This document shows positions 25,090 through 38,400 of a stretch of DNA of 64,000 bases, in pieces. The position numbers were made by a program, and so were the translations under genes. The notes below the pieces were generated by a model. That model had not been told where the DNA came from. It saw only the letters and a list, made by a program, of their open reading frames with translations, and did no database searches. The first letter of the stretch is position 1, and each line of letters opens with the position of its first letter. The DNA lies in the NCBI RefSeq assembly GCF_025698545.1, contig NC_068570.1:186001-250000 (forward strand), read 5' to 3'. The stretch is from Gossypium raimondii (Eukaryota; Streptophyta; Magnoliopsida; Malvales; Malvaceae).

Positions 25090-25574
25090 GTGTTAATTGC
25101 ATCAAATGTCTTTAAATTAGTGTTTGCATTCTAAGTTGATATTTAAACTTCAAGACATTCTAATTAAATCCTTAAAGCATGTATTATTATTGAATTAATC
25201 AATCATTCATTCCATTATTAGTTTAGCCTTCGCTTAGATGTTAAATATCAATTTGGATCTAACATAGAACATATTTAAAACATGTGGATCAACGTTATAT
25301 AACTTGGGTCTAATATGCATGTTAAAAAAACATACCACGTCATTAAAATTTAAGAGGGCTATCTATTCTTAACATGTCAGATTCAAGCAGTTATTATGGC
25401 GCGCACACACATATTCACAATGCAACTTTACATGCCTTAAATATGTTCCACGTCATATGGGATGATAGAAAAACCTGATTGAGACTGATATACTTTGAGT
25501 ATTTAACATGTTTGAAAGTTTGAGAATCAATTTAAAATTTAAAATTATAATTTGAGAATATTCGATGGAATTAA
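25090..25574. repeat. Foldback element family D, copy 1
   Basis: The left end is TGTTAATTGCATCAAATGTC and the right end is near its reverse complement (TTCGATGGAATTAAG). Inner phrases such as 'gatgttaaatatcaatttgg' and 'catatttaaaacatgtgg' return in the copies at 32979 and 57934. No coding capacity. Confidence 0.55.
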
Positions 25575-25999
25575 GAAATAAGGAAAAGAATGATCATAAA
25601 TCTTGTAATCTTTTTTTCTTTTCCCAAAAGGGATATTGTGTTAAATTAATATTGCTTATCTACAATTTTCTCATAAAAGTGTAGATTGATTGTCTGCCGT
25701 GTAAGCCAAATTCATGCATGATGGACTTGGCAAAGTTTAAAAGGCAAAGGGATTACAAGTGGTGATGAATGATGAATGACCCTCATTGTCCCCATAAAAT
25801 AAAACCCTTAGAACAATCAACATTTTGCAGGGTGTATAGAAGGAATCAAGCTCGTACCAAAAAAATATTGTGTTTGCTACTGTGATCATTCACTTTTATT
25901 GTCTTTTTATCATTTGTCTAAGTAGTTCAAATTTGTCATTAATTTGGTTGAGAGGAGATTGAATTTTTTTGTTTTAAATCCAAAATGTCATGTATTCGA

Positions 26000-26090
26000 A
26001 ATTTACGGGTTACTAGTCAAGTGGTAGCATACATGTTCATCATTGCCATTTAATGGACATGGTTCAAACTCTACCAAGTGCATAAGTTCA
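26000..26090 (+). repeat. tRNA-like SINE head
   Basis: TAGTCAAGTGG at 26014-26024 fits pol III box A exactly, and GGTTCAAACTC at 26061-26071 fits box B with one mismatch. The piece does not fold as a full tRNA, so a SINE head or tRNA relic is the best reading. Confidence 0.45.
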
Positions 26091-27911
26091 TTTCCTTTGG
26101 TCAGAAGCAAAACTATGGAGACAAGTAAGGGCCTTGACCCTCCAAATGGAAAAATTGTAATTCAACCTCTCTCATAAATGGTTAAATAAGTTAATATATG
26201 ACAAAATTATAAGTAAACAAATTGTTTACTCCCTTCAAAAATGGTGAAATCATAAAATTATATTTTGATCTCTCATAAATTTATAATTCACCCCCAAATT
26301 TTCTGGATTTGTCCCAGCCTTGATAAGTGGCCGTGCACCACACATGGCTCGATTCAAAGAGGTGCTACTACTCTGTTGAACCTATTGCCTCAAGCACTCA
26401 GGTCCTTTGTAGAGTCGAGCGACAACATCTTAACTCAACTTGAGGACAATCCCAACCTATTGAGGGATTCATTGACTTTAAATAAATAACACTTTAAAAA
26501 CTTCTCTAAAAAAATTGAACTCCCTCAATAAACCTAAACAAGTTTCGTTTGATAGTTAATTTTGTTCATCCTTAATTGTGGAATGTTTTTCTGGCAACAA
26601 AGCTATGGATCAATGATTGAATAGGCAAGTGCCTATAAAGCAAAACAACTAAATCTGTTAGTGAGATATTTGAGGCAAAGAAATTTGTGGTCCTAAAACA
26701 AAGCTAAAATTTCACAGTTTAGCTCACCTACGTTACATGACCCAATCACTAAAGAAACCCCATTTTTTTAATTGAAAGAGTGAAACATGATGAAGAGATG
26801 AGACGAGAATCATTACAAGTGGAGGCTTAGGATAATGATTTGTTAAGACAAACATAATTATGTCTCGTACTTAAACTAAAACAAAAGTGGAACAATCATG
26901 TGGTTTACCACATTTTCCCGTTAGGTTTCATTAACAATTAACAATATGAAGATATTAGGTCTTTTTCCCCCTCTATGCTGTTGGGCTTTCATAATTATCT
27001 CCTTAGTTCACATGTAACAAACCACAATAAATTAAATTAAATTATGGCAACACATTCATAATGTGTGTAAACATGTTATTTTAAAATATATTTATTAAAA
27101 AATTATATAAAATTCCAATAGAATTTTGGTTGAATTCAACTAGAAATTCAAGGTTTGATACTCAATTTGAGCTCAATCAAACAAAATTTTGAAGCTCGAG
27201 ACTTGATTAAATTTATTTATCAATTTTCATACTCAAGATCAAAGTCGAGCTTGATTAAGTTCGTTTGTATTTAGGCTCAAACTCGTCCGTACTTGAATTC
27301 TTTCTATACATAATGAGAGGAAAAATACAATTTCATAAGATGATATTAAAATGAAAAGCTCGATTAAACTTGTGAACTATTCCAATCAAGCATTACGACA
27401 TACGAATTTAACTCAAGAAATAGCTTAAGCTAACTCAATAATTACTGAATCGAAATTAATTTTTTATTTAAACTTGAATAAGTTGGAAGCACTAATTTCT
27501 CAATTACCCACGGTTGAGCATAATGGTCGATATTTGGTAGCCCCAACCTAAAAGAAAGGATAATATTGATGGTCTGGGCTATGGCATCATCAAAGAGACC
27601 CTTTTAGGTAGCTAGAGTTGGAGTTTTAGGATGGCATAAAATGTTGAAAACCAAAGTAAACTAAAAAATTGGACCTTTTTTTGCGTTGGATCGCACAAAA
27701 AACCTTAACCCATATAGCCTAATAGGCAAAATTTCATTTATAAATCTTCTTTTAGGGCACTTAGTTGCTTAAAACTGCATACCGCATTACTGTCTCTTTG
27801 AACCTCCTGGTATACTTAGTTGCTTTTATATTGTTGCATGTTGTATCATGCCTATATGCTTCACTTAGTCATCTAGCACCACAAGCAATATCGAGATGTT
27901 AAAAAATCATT

Positions 27912-28055
27912 ACGACCAACAAGTGTTGTTAGATGTAATGATAAAATATATTGTATTTTTAAGAAGAAACCTTAGATTCGAACCTTAAAAATAACATTGT
28001 TCGGAGGAATAACTATAAACCCGAAATGATTAATATTAATAAACAGTCAAAGAAA
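27912..28055 (+). repeat. SINE-like copy, same family as 10617-10880
   Basis: It matches the 10.6-kb units over about 130 bases ('attgtatttttaagaagaaac', then 'ataacattgttcggaggaat'). Box B is seen as GATTCGAACCT at 27975-27985. It ends in an A-rich tail ('gtcaaagaaaaaaaa'). Confidence 0.55.
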
Positions 28056-28315
28056 AAAAATTATAATGATTTTATGAACAATTTCTTCATTGAGAGAACA
28101 AATACATCCCTTCCTCAAATTAACAAGTTTGTTCCTGTAGTGTACATTAGAAAGTAGAAAATTTGACAGAAAAATAGATGGGGAAAACTAAATACAGAAC
28201 AGGAAAAAAAGGGGAAAAAAAAAAGAAAAGAAAAAAAGGGATTTCACAATTTAAGGTTCCTTTTTCCAAAATCACTCAGTCCAAAAATCTTTGCCCATTG
28301 CTTCTTGTAGGACTT

Positions 28316-29850
28316 TCAGTCATCATCTTTAAATTCCCTGTTAAAAAACAAACCATAGAATCGTAAATGAAGCTTGGCTCTAGAACGTTTCTTGTACGGT
28401 GATTACATGAATAGAGTCAAATATCGAGTTATTATCATATTACTATGCTCCCTATTACCTAGTTAAGTGACAGAATGTACGTACCTGCGATCAAGATACC
28501 GAGGCTGAATCCCACTACCTTGGCAAGTAGTGCATGTTAAGGAACCGATTCCTTCGCAATTAACACATTTCGAGACTTCTTTTTCGTCGCCACCGAGCTC
28601 TACGGTAATCGTTCCACTTCCCATGCAAAATCTACACCTCTCTGCATCATTCACAAACACTTTGAATTGCTCAATGAACAAAAACGCTCTCCTTTCATTA
28701 TATATGTGATTCTTGCAACTAGACCAAGGAACAAAGCATTAGCAAGTTGCATTCATGCAAGGATCTCAATAGATAGTGTGGATTTAGATATTTACATATG
28801 TTTGATATAGAATGGATCCGGATATTAACCTTAAGATATCAATTATCAAGATCCACTTTACTTTTGCAGATAACGAGTTCGGATTTGGATATCTAAATCG
28901 ATCGTCCATCCCTACATTCCTATGTTCATCAAGCATCAAAACCTATAATTTCTTTTAAATTTCGTTACTTACAAACTGTTGGGGTTATTTACATTTTTTG
29001 TAACATAATTTAACATTAAGTTTTATGTAAATCCTAAACTTTTAATTTCCTTAAATTACACCATTGAACATCCACTAATAATAAATTAAGTTACCTATGC
29101 CAATGCCAACTTTGTCAAATATTTCTCATAGAAAAATCGGCTCTTGATTTTTTTTAGAAAACAAGTCATGCTAGGGAAAATATTTACATTAAAACTATTC
29201 ACCGAAGTTAGCATAACTGATCTAATTTGTTAACAATAAAAAGAAATTGATAATATAACATGATGAACATTAATGATACGTTCAATGACGTATAATGTAA
29301 ATTACCCCAAATATATATCTCTTGTGAATAAACCACAAATCATTGTTATACTAGGGAAAGGATTGCTTACGGGCACCGGAGCCATTGCAAGGGAAGCATG
29401 GTTGGGTATTTTCTCGGCTTGCCTGCAAAATAAATTGACCCCAATTTTGAGTTTTCAGTCTTAAATTCTATAAAGTTGCTACATTATTGAAATCCTAGTT
29501 CAAATTAAAGGGAAAAAATTTCGACTTACAGCGTTATCGATTTGAGTTTCGTAGAAGATGGGAATGCCAATCCCAACCGCAACGCTGACAAGCCCAACCG
29601 ACACTGCTACTATCTGAAAACAGCTTTTTCCATTTTAGTAAGTATAGAAATTATATAAAAATTGTAGCAATTGAAAAGGGGGTAGAGGAAGAACTGTGTT
29701 CTGATCAAGATCAACGGCTCTGATGCAAGGATAAGATGCCGGCGACCGGTAGCTCCTTCCACATTTGATGGATAATGACGGAGTTGAGTGTTTGAGTGGA
29801 CAGCAAAGGAACGGAGAGTGAAGACGAGAGAGCGAAGGGGTCATCGACAT
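28316..29850 (-). CDS. LQY1: LQY1-type thylakoid zinc-finger protein (PSII repair)
   Basis: Five exons on the minus strand: 29695-29850, 29530-29613, 29371-29422, 28485-28641 and 28316-28337, giving 156 residues. Residues 1 to about 46 form a Ser/Pro-rich transit peptide; 53-73 is one membrane helix (VAVSVGLVSVAVGIGIPIF); 89-141 hold four CxxCxGxG-type DnaJ zinc-finger motifs at C89/C92, C100/C103, C123/C126 and C134/C137. The third has Ile in place of the expected Ser/Thr. It ends REFKDDD. Arabidopsis LQY1 (At1g75690) is a thylakoid protein with disulfide-isomerase activity that helps photosystem II repair under high light. Length, exon phases and the C-terminus all fit. The last exon codes only eight residues. 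The start is the ATG that begins the transit peptide. Confidence 0.95.
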
Positions 29851-30599
29851 TTTCTTTCTTTCTCCTTTTTTTGTGCGTGAAAATGAAGCGCCAAACAATG
29901 GCGGATTTTAGGATTATGTTTTTTATTTTGTGTGATTGGCATCTCGATTTCAATGTCAGCCACTAGACAGTTGCAGGATTTCGTATGCTCCACGTGGCGG
30001 TCTTTATGTTGCCTGTTCCTTTTTATGGACTTGGGCTATAGAAGCCTCTTTGGATTAGTTTTGGGTTTTGAGAACCCAAACTTTCTCCCGCCTGAAATTT
30101 TCATAGTTTCATTTTTCAATGTACAATAAAATTTATGTTAGTGTAATAAATTGATATTTTTATTGAAATAGTTAACCGAGTTAGCTGTTTGATAAAATAT
30201 TTAGAATCATTCATAATCTCTTTCTAACCCATAAATAAGAGGATAATGCATTTCAGTATACTCGACCTCCCATTTTCCTAATGATGTTTTATAAGCACGT
30301 TTACGATTTTTAAGATTATTATAAAAGTAATTGATAACTTTATTTATGATTTTTCATTATATTAAATTTTAAAAAAAAACTATAAAGTGTATTTTAGAAC
30401 ATTCAAATGATAATATAATTGTTGAAAACGAATGAGCATAAAGTTACTAAAAAAAATAAAATGCATGTAACGGGTATGTCTTTGTGTTCCCGAATTCCAA
30501 TAATGACCTGCTCCAGTGGCGCTGAAATCAACCCATCTTGTCCTATTAATTATTTTAGTTATATTGTATTTTATTTTTTATATTAAAAAAATATGTAGA

Positions 30600-30845
30600 T
30601 TATACGTATACGATAGATTATAGAGTAAAACTGACATTCTATTAAAAATTTTATTTATTTTTATCGTTACAAATTTATCTTTATACGTTAGCAAAATGTA
30701 CACGTAACACACTACATATAATTATCTAGTTATTTTTATCTATTAAGTCAACTTTTAAGGGAAGAAATAGATGAAAATTTTTTTAGTAAAGGGGGCAAAA
30801 TGTAATCTGACTTCTAGTATAGGGACCTCTATGGTACTTTTAACA
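30600..30845. repeat. Foldback element family A, copy 3 (left end worn)
   Basis: The right part is clear ('ggcaaaatgtaatctgacttctagtatagggacc', ending TGGTACTTTTAA). The left end is not recognisable. Confidence 0.5.
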
Positions 30846-30884
30846 CGATAATGCTGGTGGAATGATTATATTTCGTACTGTTCC

Positions 30885-31240
30885 TTATCTTTACTAGGTG
30901 TCAGATTGCATTTTACTCTTCTACTAAAAAATGAGCATATTAGTCCCTTTTATATTAGGTCAAAGAGTAAAATAGTTCTTTCTGTTAAAAATTTCATTCA
31001 TTTATATTGTTAAAAACCGGTATGACTAACAAACTAACTAAACAGTGGCATGTGATGTGTGACTGTTACATGTACTCCATGTTGACGTCAAATGACAACT
31101 TTTTAATAGTAAAAATAGATGAAATTTTTAATAAAAAATTAATTCACCCTTTAATTTAATCTATATAGACTAATTTACTTACTTTTTGAGTAAATAAAGT
31201 ATAATACAATCCGACTCTTAATATAATGTTCCATTTGATG
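30885..31240. repeat. Foldback element family A, copy 4
   Basis: It follows copy 3 within about 40 bases. Arms such as 'aaaaatttcattcatttata' and 'tagatgaaatttttaataaa' are inverted copies. The middle reads 'catgtactccatgttgacgtca'. Confidence 0.55.
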
Positions 31241-32978
31241 AAAAAGAACACCGAAATCATAGGATGGCAAAATGCACTACGAAAATACTAATCAATACAT
31301 GTATACTTAATGCTCTAGAATTTTTGGTTATTTGATGGTGGCTTGTGGCGTTGAATGGCAATGATTAAAATCAAGAAATTTAACATCTCATCATCTCTAA
31401 ATCACACTTATAAAATGGGATGCCACTTATGGCTACAGTGTGCAAAATTGTATCCAGGAGAGAAGTGGGTGTGTTAGAGATTGAGAGTGACAGCCCACCA
31501 AACAAAGCATAATGAGGTCACACTGTTGAATTAAGTCTATGGAGAGACCCATTTGTCCCCTGATCCCCATGGACCGACCCTTGTTACCATAGTATCCCCA
31601 TGTTCATCGCGCTTGGCTTGTTCTGGTTTTTGTCTTACAGGCATGCCACTCATCTTACTACATCAATTGAGAAACGTAGAATCCAAGGCTTTAGGAGGGG
31701 GGAAAAGAAGAAGAATACCTTCCCCACCACATGGCTTCCCTTTTGCCCTCATCTATCATTGATTAACATTTGTTTAGTGACTTTTCTTCCTTTTTCAGTT
31801 CTTGCCCCATCCCTTTTTAGTTTGCTTCTAATTTACACCACCATGGCCATGGGATTGGTTGAGAGGAATGGAATGGATGCATCAATAGACCCGTTGACTC
31901 TTACTCGAGTTTTAAAATATGATTTGATCAATTCAAAACTTTTATTTGATCCAATTTGATTTAACCTAAAATAATTCCCGAAAACGCTAGAAAAATAATT
32001 CGAAATGAGCTAAATTTTAAATGGTCCGAATCTATAATGATCCAACTAGAATAATCTTGACCTCAAACCTAAAATAACACTAAACTCAAAATTATTTTTA
32101 AACTCAAATTGACTCAATTCAAGCTGACCAAATACAAGACAACTCAGCTCATTCAATTTACACTATTATTTAATCATATCTCAATTCGGTTGTAAAATTA
32201 AAATCCAATATTTTTATAAAACAATTAATATAATATTAATGGTATTTTTTTACCTACATCACGAATATGCTGTAATCTAATATGTATATAATCATTTCCA
32301 AGTCATGATAATCTATATACCATACTTTTTTTTAATAGATGGAAATTCTAAATACCATACTTGATTGAAGGATAAAGTTTTTTTTTCTTTTTTATAAGCC
32401 GAAATTCTAAATACCATACTTGATCGAAGGATAAAGTTTAAATATATTTATTGAGATTAAAATCTTGATTCCTAAAGTAAATGAATTATTGTGGAAGCAT
32501 ATCATAAAATTTCATAACATAAATAATAACTCAATTTTCTACCTTAATTATTCTGTAGAGTGATAAGATATAGATAAATTCTTAATAAGATTTCGGGTTT
32601 AAGTTTAATTTTAAGAAAGCTTTATCTTCGTTTAAAAAATTCAACCTTCCAATGGTAAAATTGTTTTATACTCCTTTAAAAATTTTAAAATTATTAGTTA
32701 ATATAATAAAAAATTTACACTTTAGCCTTCAATGTGATAAATTCCCATTAAAATTTTTTAAATAATACTAAAAGGGTGGTAGCTAGGTTTAATGCAATGG
32801 TTTTGTAGGTCATTATTATTTGGGTTAAAACACATAATTATTAAATTATGTGTGCCTTATTACTTTCCAATACCGGCGATCATTAGGATGGACCCCCGAT
32901 GGGACGCTTCAATTTTGTCTTAGCATGCCATGCATTGTCCTTTACCCATGCTAGTATTCTAAGGTAAAACAGAAAAGA

Positions 32979-33663
32979 GTTAATTGCATTAGATGCTTTT
33001 AAACCATGGTTTCAAGTCTAAATTAGTCCTAAACTACAAAATTTAAACAATTATATCCATCCATCAATCCAATCATCAACTCGAGTGTTAAATATCAACT
33101 CTAATGTAACATTAAGCATATTTAAAACACATTGACAAATTTGATCTTACGTGGTAAAAGAGTCATATTAAATTAACACTGTCCCTTTTTAATACGTCAG
33201 ATATAAATTATCTAAGCGGTAGGTACACATGTATTTACTGTTTGATCCACGTGTTTTAAGTGTGTTATATTTTTTAAATGTTGAATTGACATTTGGTGGC
33301 AAGATTGAAATAATACTGATATCGTGATGTAGTTGAAAACAATTATGTGATAAATTTATTAAAAAATTATAAAAATAAAATATGGCTTTGATTGAAATAA
33401 AAAAGTCGAGGGAGTGAATGTTATGGTGTTTTGGGTTCAAATTTCAAATATGTATGTATTTTTCTAATTTTTACATAGAAATATAAAAAGACAAAATACT
33501 CTCAAATTAATATTTTTTCTTTGATAATTTCACCATTAAGTTGGGACCTAATTGATGGGTAACACAAATTTAATGAAACTCTTAATATATAGTATAAATG
33601 TTTTGAAGTTATGGACCAATTTAAAATTTGAACAAAAATTTCAGAACGTTTGAAGCAATTAAC
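32979..33663. repeat. Foldback element family D, copy 2
   Basis: The ends GTTAATTGCATTAGATG and GAAGCAATTAAC are inverted. It shares 'gtgttaaatatcaactctaa' and 'catatttaaaacacat' with the other D copies. Confidence 0.5.
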
Positions 33664-33989
33664 CATAAAATTCCATAACGATAACTTGACCCATTAATCG
33701 GCCATAAATCTCCTTTCTTTTTTCTTTTTTTTTCCCCCCCTTTTTGAACCCTATCCTATTCACAATATTACCATTTCTTCTAAGGATATAATAGGAAATC
33801 CACTTGTCTAACCATTGTAAATCCTAGAAGGACATGAGCCGTTGATTTTCTTTCTTTGATTGTTTTTTTAATCAAACGGTGATTAGTAAAAAATAAAGGG
33901 CAAAAAAAAGGAAAATTCCTTTTTTTCACGTGTAAATTTCGCAATTTAAAAACCGGATTAAAAACCTAAAACAAATCCGGGTGTAGGGG

Positions 33990-35231
33990 AATTTGAAAAG
34001 TAAACGTCACAAAAAAAAGAGACTGTGTGATGTTATCTTCCTTTTTCATTTTTTGATTTTTTTCGCCCAAAAGTCTCGCTCATTCTTACCGACGCCGCCG
34101 ACTGCCGACGACATCGTAACGACTGTTCGCCGGCAATCTTCTCAGTATTTAACTTTATCTACTCTATCGCTTCCGTGATTTGGATTTGACACTCATTTCT
34201 GATTTTTAGTAGAGCTCTCTCTGCTTTTTGTTAGCTTCGTCTTATTGAAAATTATCTCTAAAAGGTATTAATCTGTCTATCTTTTACCATTTTCCTTTTC
34301 TTTTAGTGATTGATTCAACAACCACTGCAATCAAGATTTCATTTGGCATTTACATTGTTGATAACGACATTTTCTTGGAATGATTTAGTTCTTTATCCGT
34401 TTTTATTCTCATTTTCTAGGTTTCATCTGTCTGATTTCTTCAATTTGTTAATTACTGAAGCTGATAATGTTCGCGTTTCTCTTTTGACAATTTCTTCGTT
34501 TTTCACTGTTTCTCGATGTCATGTTCAGTTGCGTATAGTGCATGATTTGTATCTTATTACGATTTGATGAATTTTTGTGTTTTTAAACTTGTAACATTGT
34601 GTTTCTCATTCTCCCTTGTTTGGTTGCTCAGAAAACTGAGGAAAAATGGATAGTGCAAGATGTTCTTTTGTTGTTCTGACTTTTAGTTATGAAAAATCTT
34701 TGCTCAACTAAATTTAAGAGCGTTTTCGTAAGCAGTTAAGAGGATCTTTATCCTTAAGTCCTAAAATGGAGGTTAATATTTTACATCCTTTTGGTATCGT
34801 TTTCCCCATTTTGAATTTATGGGACCAAGAAAAGTTCTAACTTAATTAGGCTTGTTTGACTAATTTTTGAAGCATATTTGGATTGAGAGACCTGAAATAA
34901 TACCTCTTCTTTTGTAGTTCATTAAGGGAAGAAGTAAGAAGAGGGGAAATGTTAGGTGACAATTTCTCTTTTGAAGAGTTTTGGAGATAGGACTAAATAC
35001 TACTAATTGAAAAATTACATTTCTTATTAGAAATCATCGCTCCACTAAAATAATTGCGATTACTGCTCTAGTTTAGTTGTTGTCCCTGAGCCTGATATTC
35101 TGCTCTAATTTACATCTTTATTATTTACTTAGAGAGTCTTGTATACTTCTTGCTTAATTGACTATAGTCTGTAGACTGTTCTTGTTTTGTGGAGTTTACA
35201 ATGCTGATTTTTTTACTTATTTTAACTTCAG
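33990..35231 (+). promoter_or_regulatory. Leader exon and leader intron of the HVA22-like gene
   Basis: A pyrimidine-rich leader of some 200 bases (about 34050-34264) is followed by a good donor (AAAG|gtatta at 34265) and an intron of 967 bases ending 'taacttcag' at 35231. The 13 bases from there to the ATG complete the leader. Leader introns of this size often raise expression in plants. Open frames in this stretch are not genes. Transcription start is inferred. Confidence 0.55.
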
Positions 35232-35244
35232 GAAGTAAGACAAA

Positions 35245-36712
35245 ATGATTGGATCCTTTCTCAGCAGAGGACTTGTGTACGTTTTAAACCTTACAACTGA
35301 TTCCCTTCCTCATTTGAGTTTAAATTGTTCTTTTATTTGAATTTGATCTTTTTGGGATTTAAATATTTGGCAGGATGGTTTTTGGCTATGCGTACCCAGC
35401 CTACGAGTGTTACAAGACTGTTGAATTAAATAGGCCCGAGGTTGAGCAGCTGCGCTTTTGGTGCCAGTACTGGTAAGTCTTGAATTGCATGTATATTTTT
35501 TGGGGTTTAAGATTGTGTCAATATTATTTATTTTGCAACTTTTCTTTCATCCTCTCCTTTTTCTTGTTTCAGGATACTGGTGGCTGTTTTAACAGTTTGT
35601 GAGAGAATTGGTGATGCATTTATATCATGGTAGGGAATTATAAAATATAATGATGTTTCCGTTTCTCTTTTTTATTTTCTCACTGTTCTCCAATTTTGGT
35701 TTTTGAAGGGTTCCAATGTACAGTGAAGCTAAGTTGGTATTCTTTATATATCTGTGGTATCCTAAAACGAGGGTAGGTATATATTACTTTTGAAGAAATA
35801 AGAACTTGTAATAGTCCATACACATGTTGATGTTTGTTTTAATTGATCCTCTGTTTTAATTTATTCCAGGGAACTACTTATGTGTATGACTCCTTCTTCA
35901 GACCATATGTTGCAAAGCATGAAAATGAAATTGACCGTAATTTGTTAGAACTAAGGACTAGAGCTGGAGATATGGCTGTTCTTTACTGGCAAAGAGCAGC
36001 AAGCTATGGTCAGACAAGAATTTTTGACATCCTGCAGTATGTTGCTTCACAGTCAACCCCCAGACCTCGCCCTGCTCAGGTAGTTATTGAACCAAAATCA
36101 ATTGTAGTTGTGCTGCTATTACCTCGTTTTTGTGCATGTTGACAACAAACTCTTATTGGTGATACTTGAAATTGGTTGCCGTAGAAATGGTTTCAGTTTG
36201 GTGATACTTGAAGTTTATTTCTCTTTTCTCCATAACTTCAGAATCCGCAGGCTCAAGGTCCCAGGGCCCGTCAACCATCTGGCATGCCTAACCGTCAACC
36301 ATCTAATAAAGCACAACCAGCACAACCGGAGGACGAAGAACCACCTTCTCCGACATCTAGCACGTCTTCAACTCAACACCAAAAGGAAGTGGCTGAAGAG
36401 GTGGGACCTTCGAAGGTGCCTTCACAGGTGGGACCTTCAAAGGTGCCTCGGCAGGTGGGACCTTCAAAGGCGCCTTCGCAGGTGTCTAAACCAGCTACCC
36501 CATCAGCATCCTCGAATAGCCAAAAAGCAGATACTGCATCGGAAAGTACCAACCAGCCTGCAGAAATTGATGCAGAAGCAACACAAATTGAATCAGTGCC
36601 ACTTTCTGCAGGAAATGGAAGCACAGACCTTCCTCCAAAAGAGACTCTGATGGAAGAAAGCATTGGAATCGCGCGTGGTAGGATAAGGAAAACCCGATCC
36701 ACAACCCGTTAA
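35245..36712 (+). CDS. HVA22-like protein (TB2/DP1/HVA22 family, g/h/i/j-type)
   Basis: Six exons: 35245-35276, 35374-35472, 35573-35629, 35709-35772, 35870-36079 and 36242-36712, in phase, giving 310 residues. Residues 1 to about 100 are the TB2/DP1/HVA22 domain (MVFGYAYPAYECYKTVE, FWCQYWILVA, YSEAKLVFFIYLWYPKT, GTTYVYDSFFRPYV), a reticulon-like hairpin region that shapes tubular ER; HVA22 was found as an ABA- and stress-induced gene. The long tail (from about 155) is low-complexity, rich in Pro, Ser, Gln and Thr, with three copies of VGPSK(V/A)P(S/R)QV in a row. It ends in a basic RGRIRKTRSTTR. Closest in design to Arabidopsis HVA22H (At1g19950). Confidence 0.94.
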
Positions 36713-38340
36713 AAATAATGGTTTCATTTCCCCCCGCCCCTTTTATTTCACAGAATTAGCACTCCAATTAGTAGGTGTATAATGGCATTGAATCATTGTT
36801 GATGTTTGTGTAAAATTCTCTTCTAGTTTTGGTTTCATTCGTTGCTTTATTTATTTTTTCTAACATGGGATATAGCATACTCCTGAATATTTGGGATCCT
36901 TGGGGGACCAATTGAATCTAACCTCAAATTCGGTTACTTTAGGGTAGAGCATAAGTTGGTTTCGGTGTAGGTGGTTAAATTAATTGCGAGATCGATTTAT
37001 TTGGTTATTGGTTTAGTTAGGTTGGTTTATTTGGTTATGTTGGTCGATTATCAATTAAATCGAATTGGCATTTATTAAGTCGATTTAATTAGATTGATTA
37101 TAATTTAGTTAACCGTTTGCGTATCTCACTTTTTGTTGCTTTATACTTCTAGAAATATTTAGTGGGCTGGAGTTGGTTAAAGAATGAATTAAAAAAGGGG
37201 ATTAGGAATGAAATTAAGAGATCAAATAACGGTGTGATACTAGTCATTGACCAATGGCATTCTACGCCTAACCTTTTGCTCTTTGGACACTTGGACCCAC
37301 TAAATATTGGTTCCGTTTTCCTTGGCGAATCTTGCCAGACCACATCAGTCATTTTCTCCTTTTTTTATGGATAACATATTATATATTATCAATTCATATA
37401 TGGCACTATCTTTAAAAGAAATGGATAGTAGAACTAACTTAGAACTAATGTATTAAAAAACCCGACTGTGATAATAGAATTTAGAAAGACTATTTCGCAC
37501 ATGTATCTACAATTAGATTTGCATATTTTAGATATGTTTTATGTTAGTTTTGAGTTTGCTATAAGGATTTAATTAATATGATATTAATGCTTTGAGGACT
37601 CTGTTGAAATGTTTTGAAGTTTAAATTTGATTTTAAGCTATAATTTGAGGGTGCTTGATGCAATTAATCCTACTATACTGACCATGAAGTTTCATATGAG
37701 GAAGACATTATAGTCTAATGTCACAATTTCTGATTTAATGCATCTACTTCAAATTGGCATAATTTGATCTGATCCAAATTGATGATAGTTATTAAAGTTA
37801 TGACAAGAAAATTTTCTAAGGATGGGCACTGTTTTTTTTTCCTAATTAACTGACAATATTTAATATTAACCAAATTAACTGACTGATTTAGAATTAACAG
37901 GCTTAATATATATTAAGTAATTTATAACTGACTGTTGATTAATTTGATCGTGACCATAACCAATAAAACCACCTAAACCAACCTTGATTTAATCGAATGG
38001 GTCAACTAAGTAAATTATAATTGATTTCTGCTCACCATTTCAATTAACATACAAATTTATTATTAGTTGAATATGGTTGATCAAATTTTCGAGTGACAAA
38101 TGATAATAAGAAAAAAAAAATCTAACTTATCATTTTAACGACAACAACTAATGTTATAATGCATAAAACCATAGAGATTAAATCTCGAATTTAATGAGGA
38201 CCAGTCTCATTTGCTGATTCTTCACCAGATCCAGCTTACTCGTTTCCTTAAATAGCTTCCTTTTAACTAATCCCCCCTTTCTGTTTTTAACCATATTTCT
38301 CCCTCTTGGAAAACACATTCGCCTTTGTTTCTCTAGCAAA
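36713..38340. other. Spacer between HVA22-like and endoglucanase genes
   Basis: The HVA22 3' UTR, then AT-rich DNA. At 37150-37320 a phrase 'aatatttagtgggct' returns inverted as 'acccactaaatatt' about 140 bases on, possibly a small foldback. Two stretches (36990-37110 and 37850-38060) have repeated 'ggttaattcgat / aattaactgac' phrases. No gene seen. Confidence 0.4.
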
Positions 38341-38400
38341 CCCAATATTAACAATGTCGATATAGATCTTTGGTTTCATTCACTTTTTGTGTGTGTGAAA

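Larger units (their letters stand above)
24390..28315. other. Repeat-rich spacer
   Basis: Nearly 4 kb with no gene. It holds a family D foldback element (25090-25574), a SINE-like piece (about 26000-26090), a SINE copy (27912-28055), and two related blocks at 24830-24990 and 26340-26540 that share phrases about 'cctcaagca/gctcaagct...tagag' and 'ccctcaacaa/ccctcaataa'. The rest is AT-rich. Confidence 0.45.
29851..33990. other. Repeat-rich spacer between LQY1 and HVA22-like genes
   Basis: About 4 kb without a gene. It contains two family A foldbacks (30600-30845, 30885-31240), a family D foldback (32979-33663) and AT-rich DNA. Two copies of the phrase 'aaattctaaataccatacttgat' lie close together at 32342 and 32402 as a short direct repeat of about 60 bases. 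The open frames near 31553-31959 show no family features. Confidence 0.45.

Noticed and set aside
26000-26090. tRNA gene
   Set aside because: Boxes A and B are present but the sequence does not pair into a cloverleaf; better read as a SINE head.
31553-31959. Overlapping plus-strand frames of 69 and 119 codons
   Set aside because: No domain, start context or neighbour support; sequence resembles spacer.
34310-34567. 85-codon plus-strand frame
   Set aside because: It lies in the leader intron of the HVA22-like gene and has no protein family features.
36373-36702. 109-codon minus-strand frame
   Set aside because: Antisense shadow of the low-complexity last exon of the HVA22-like gene.
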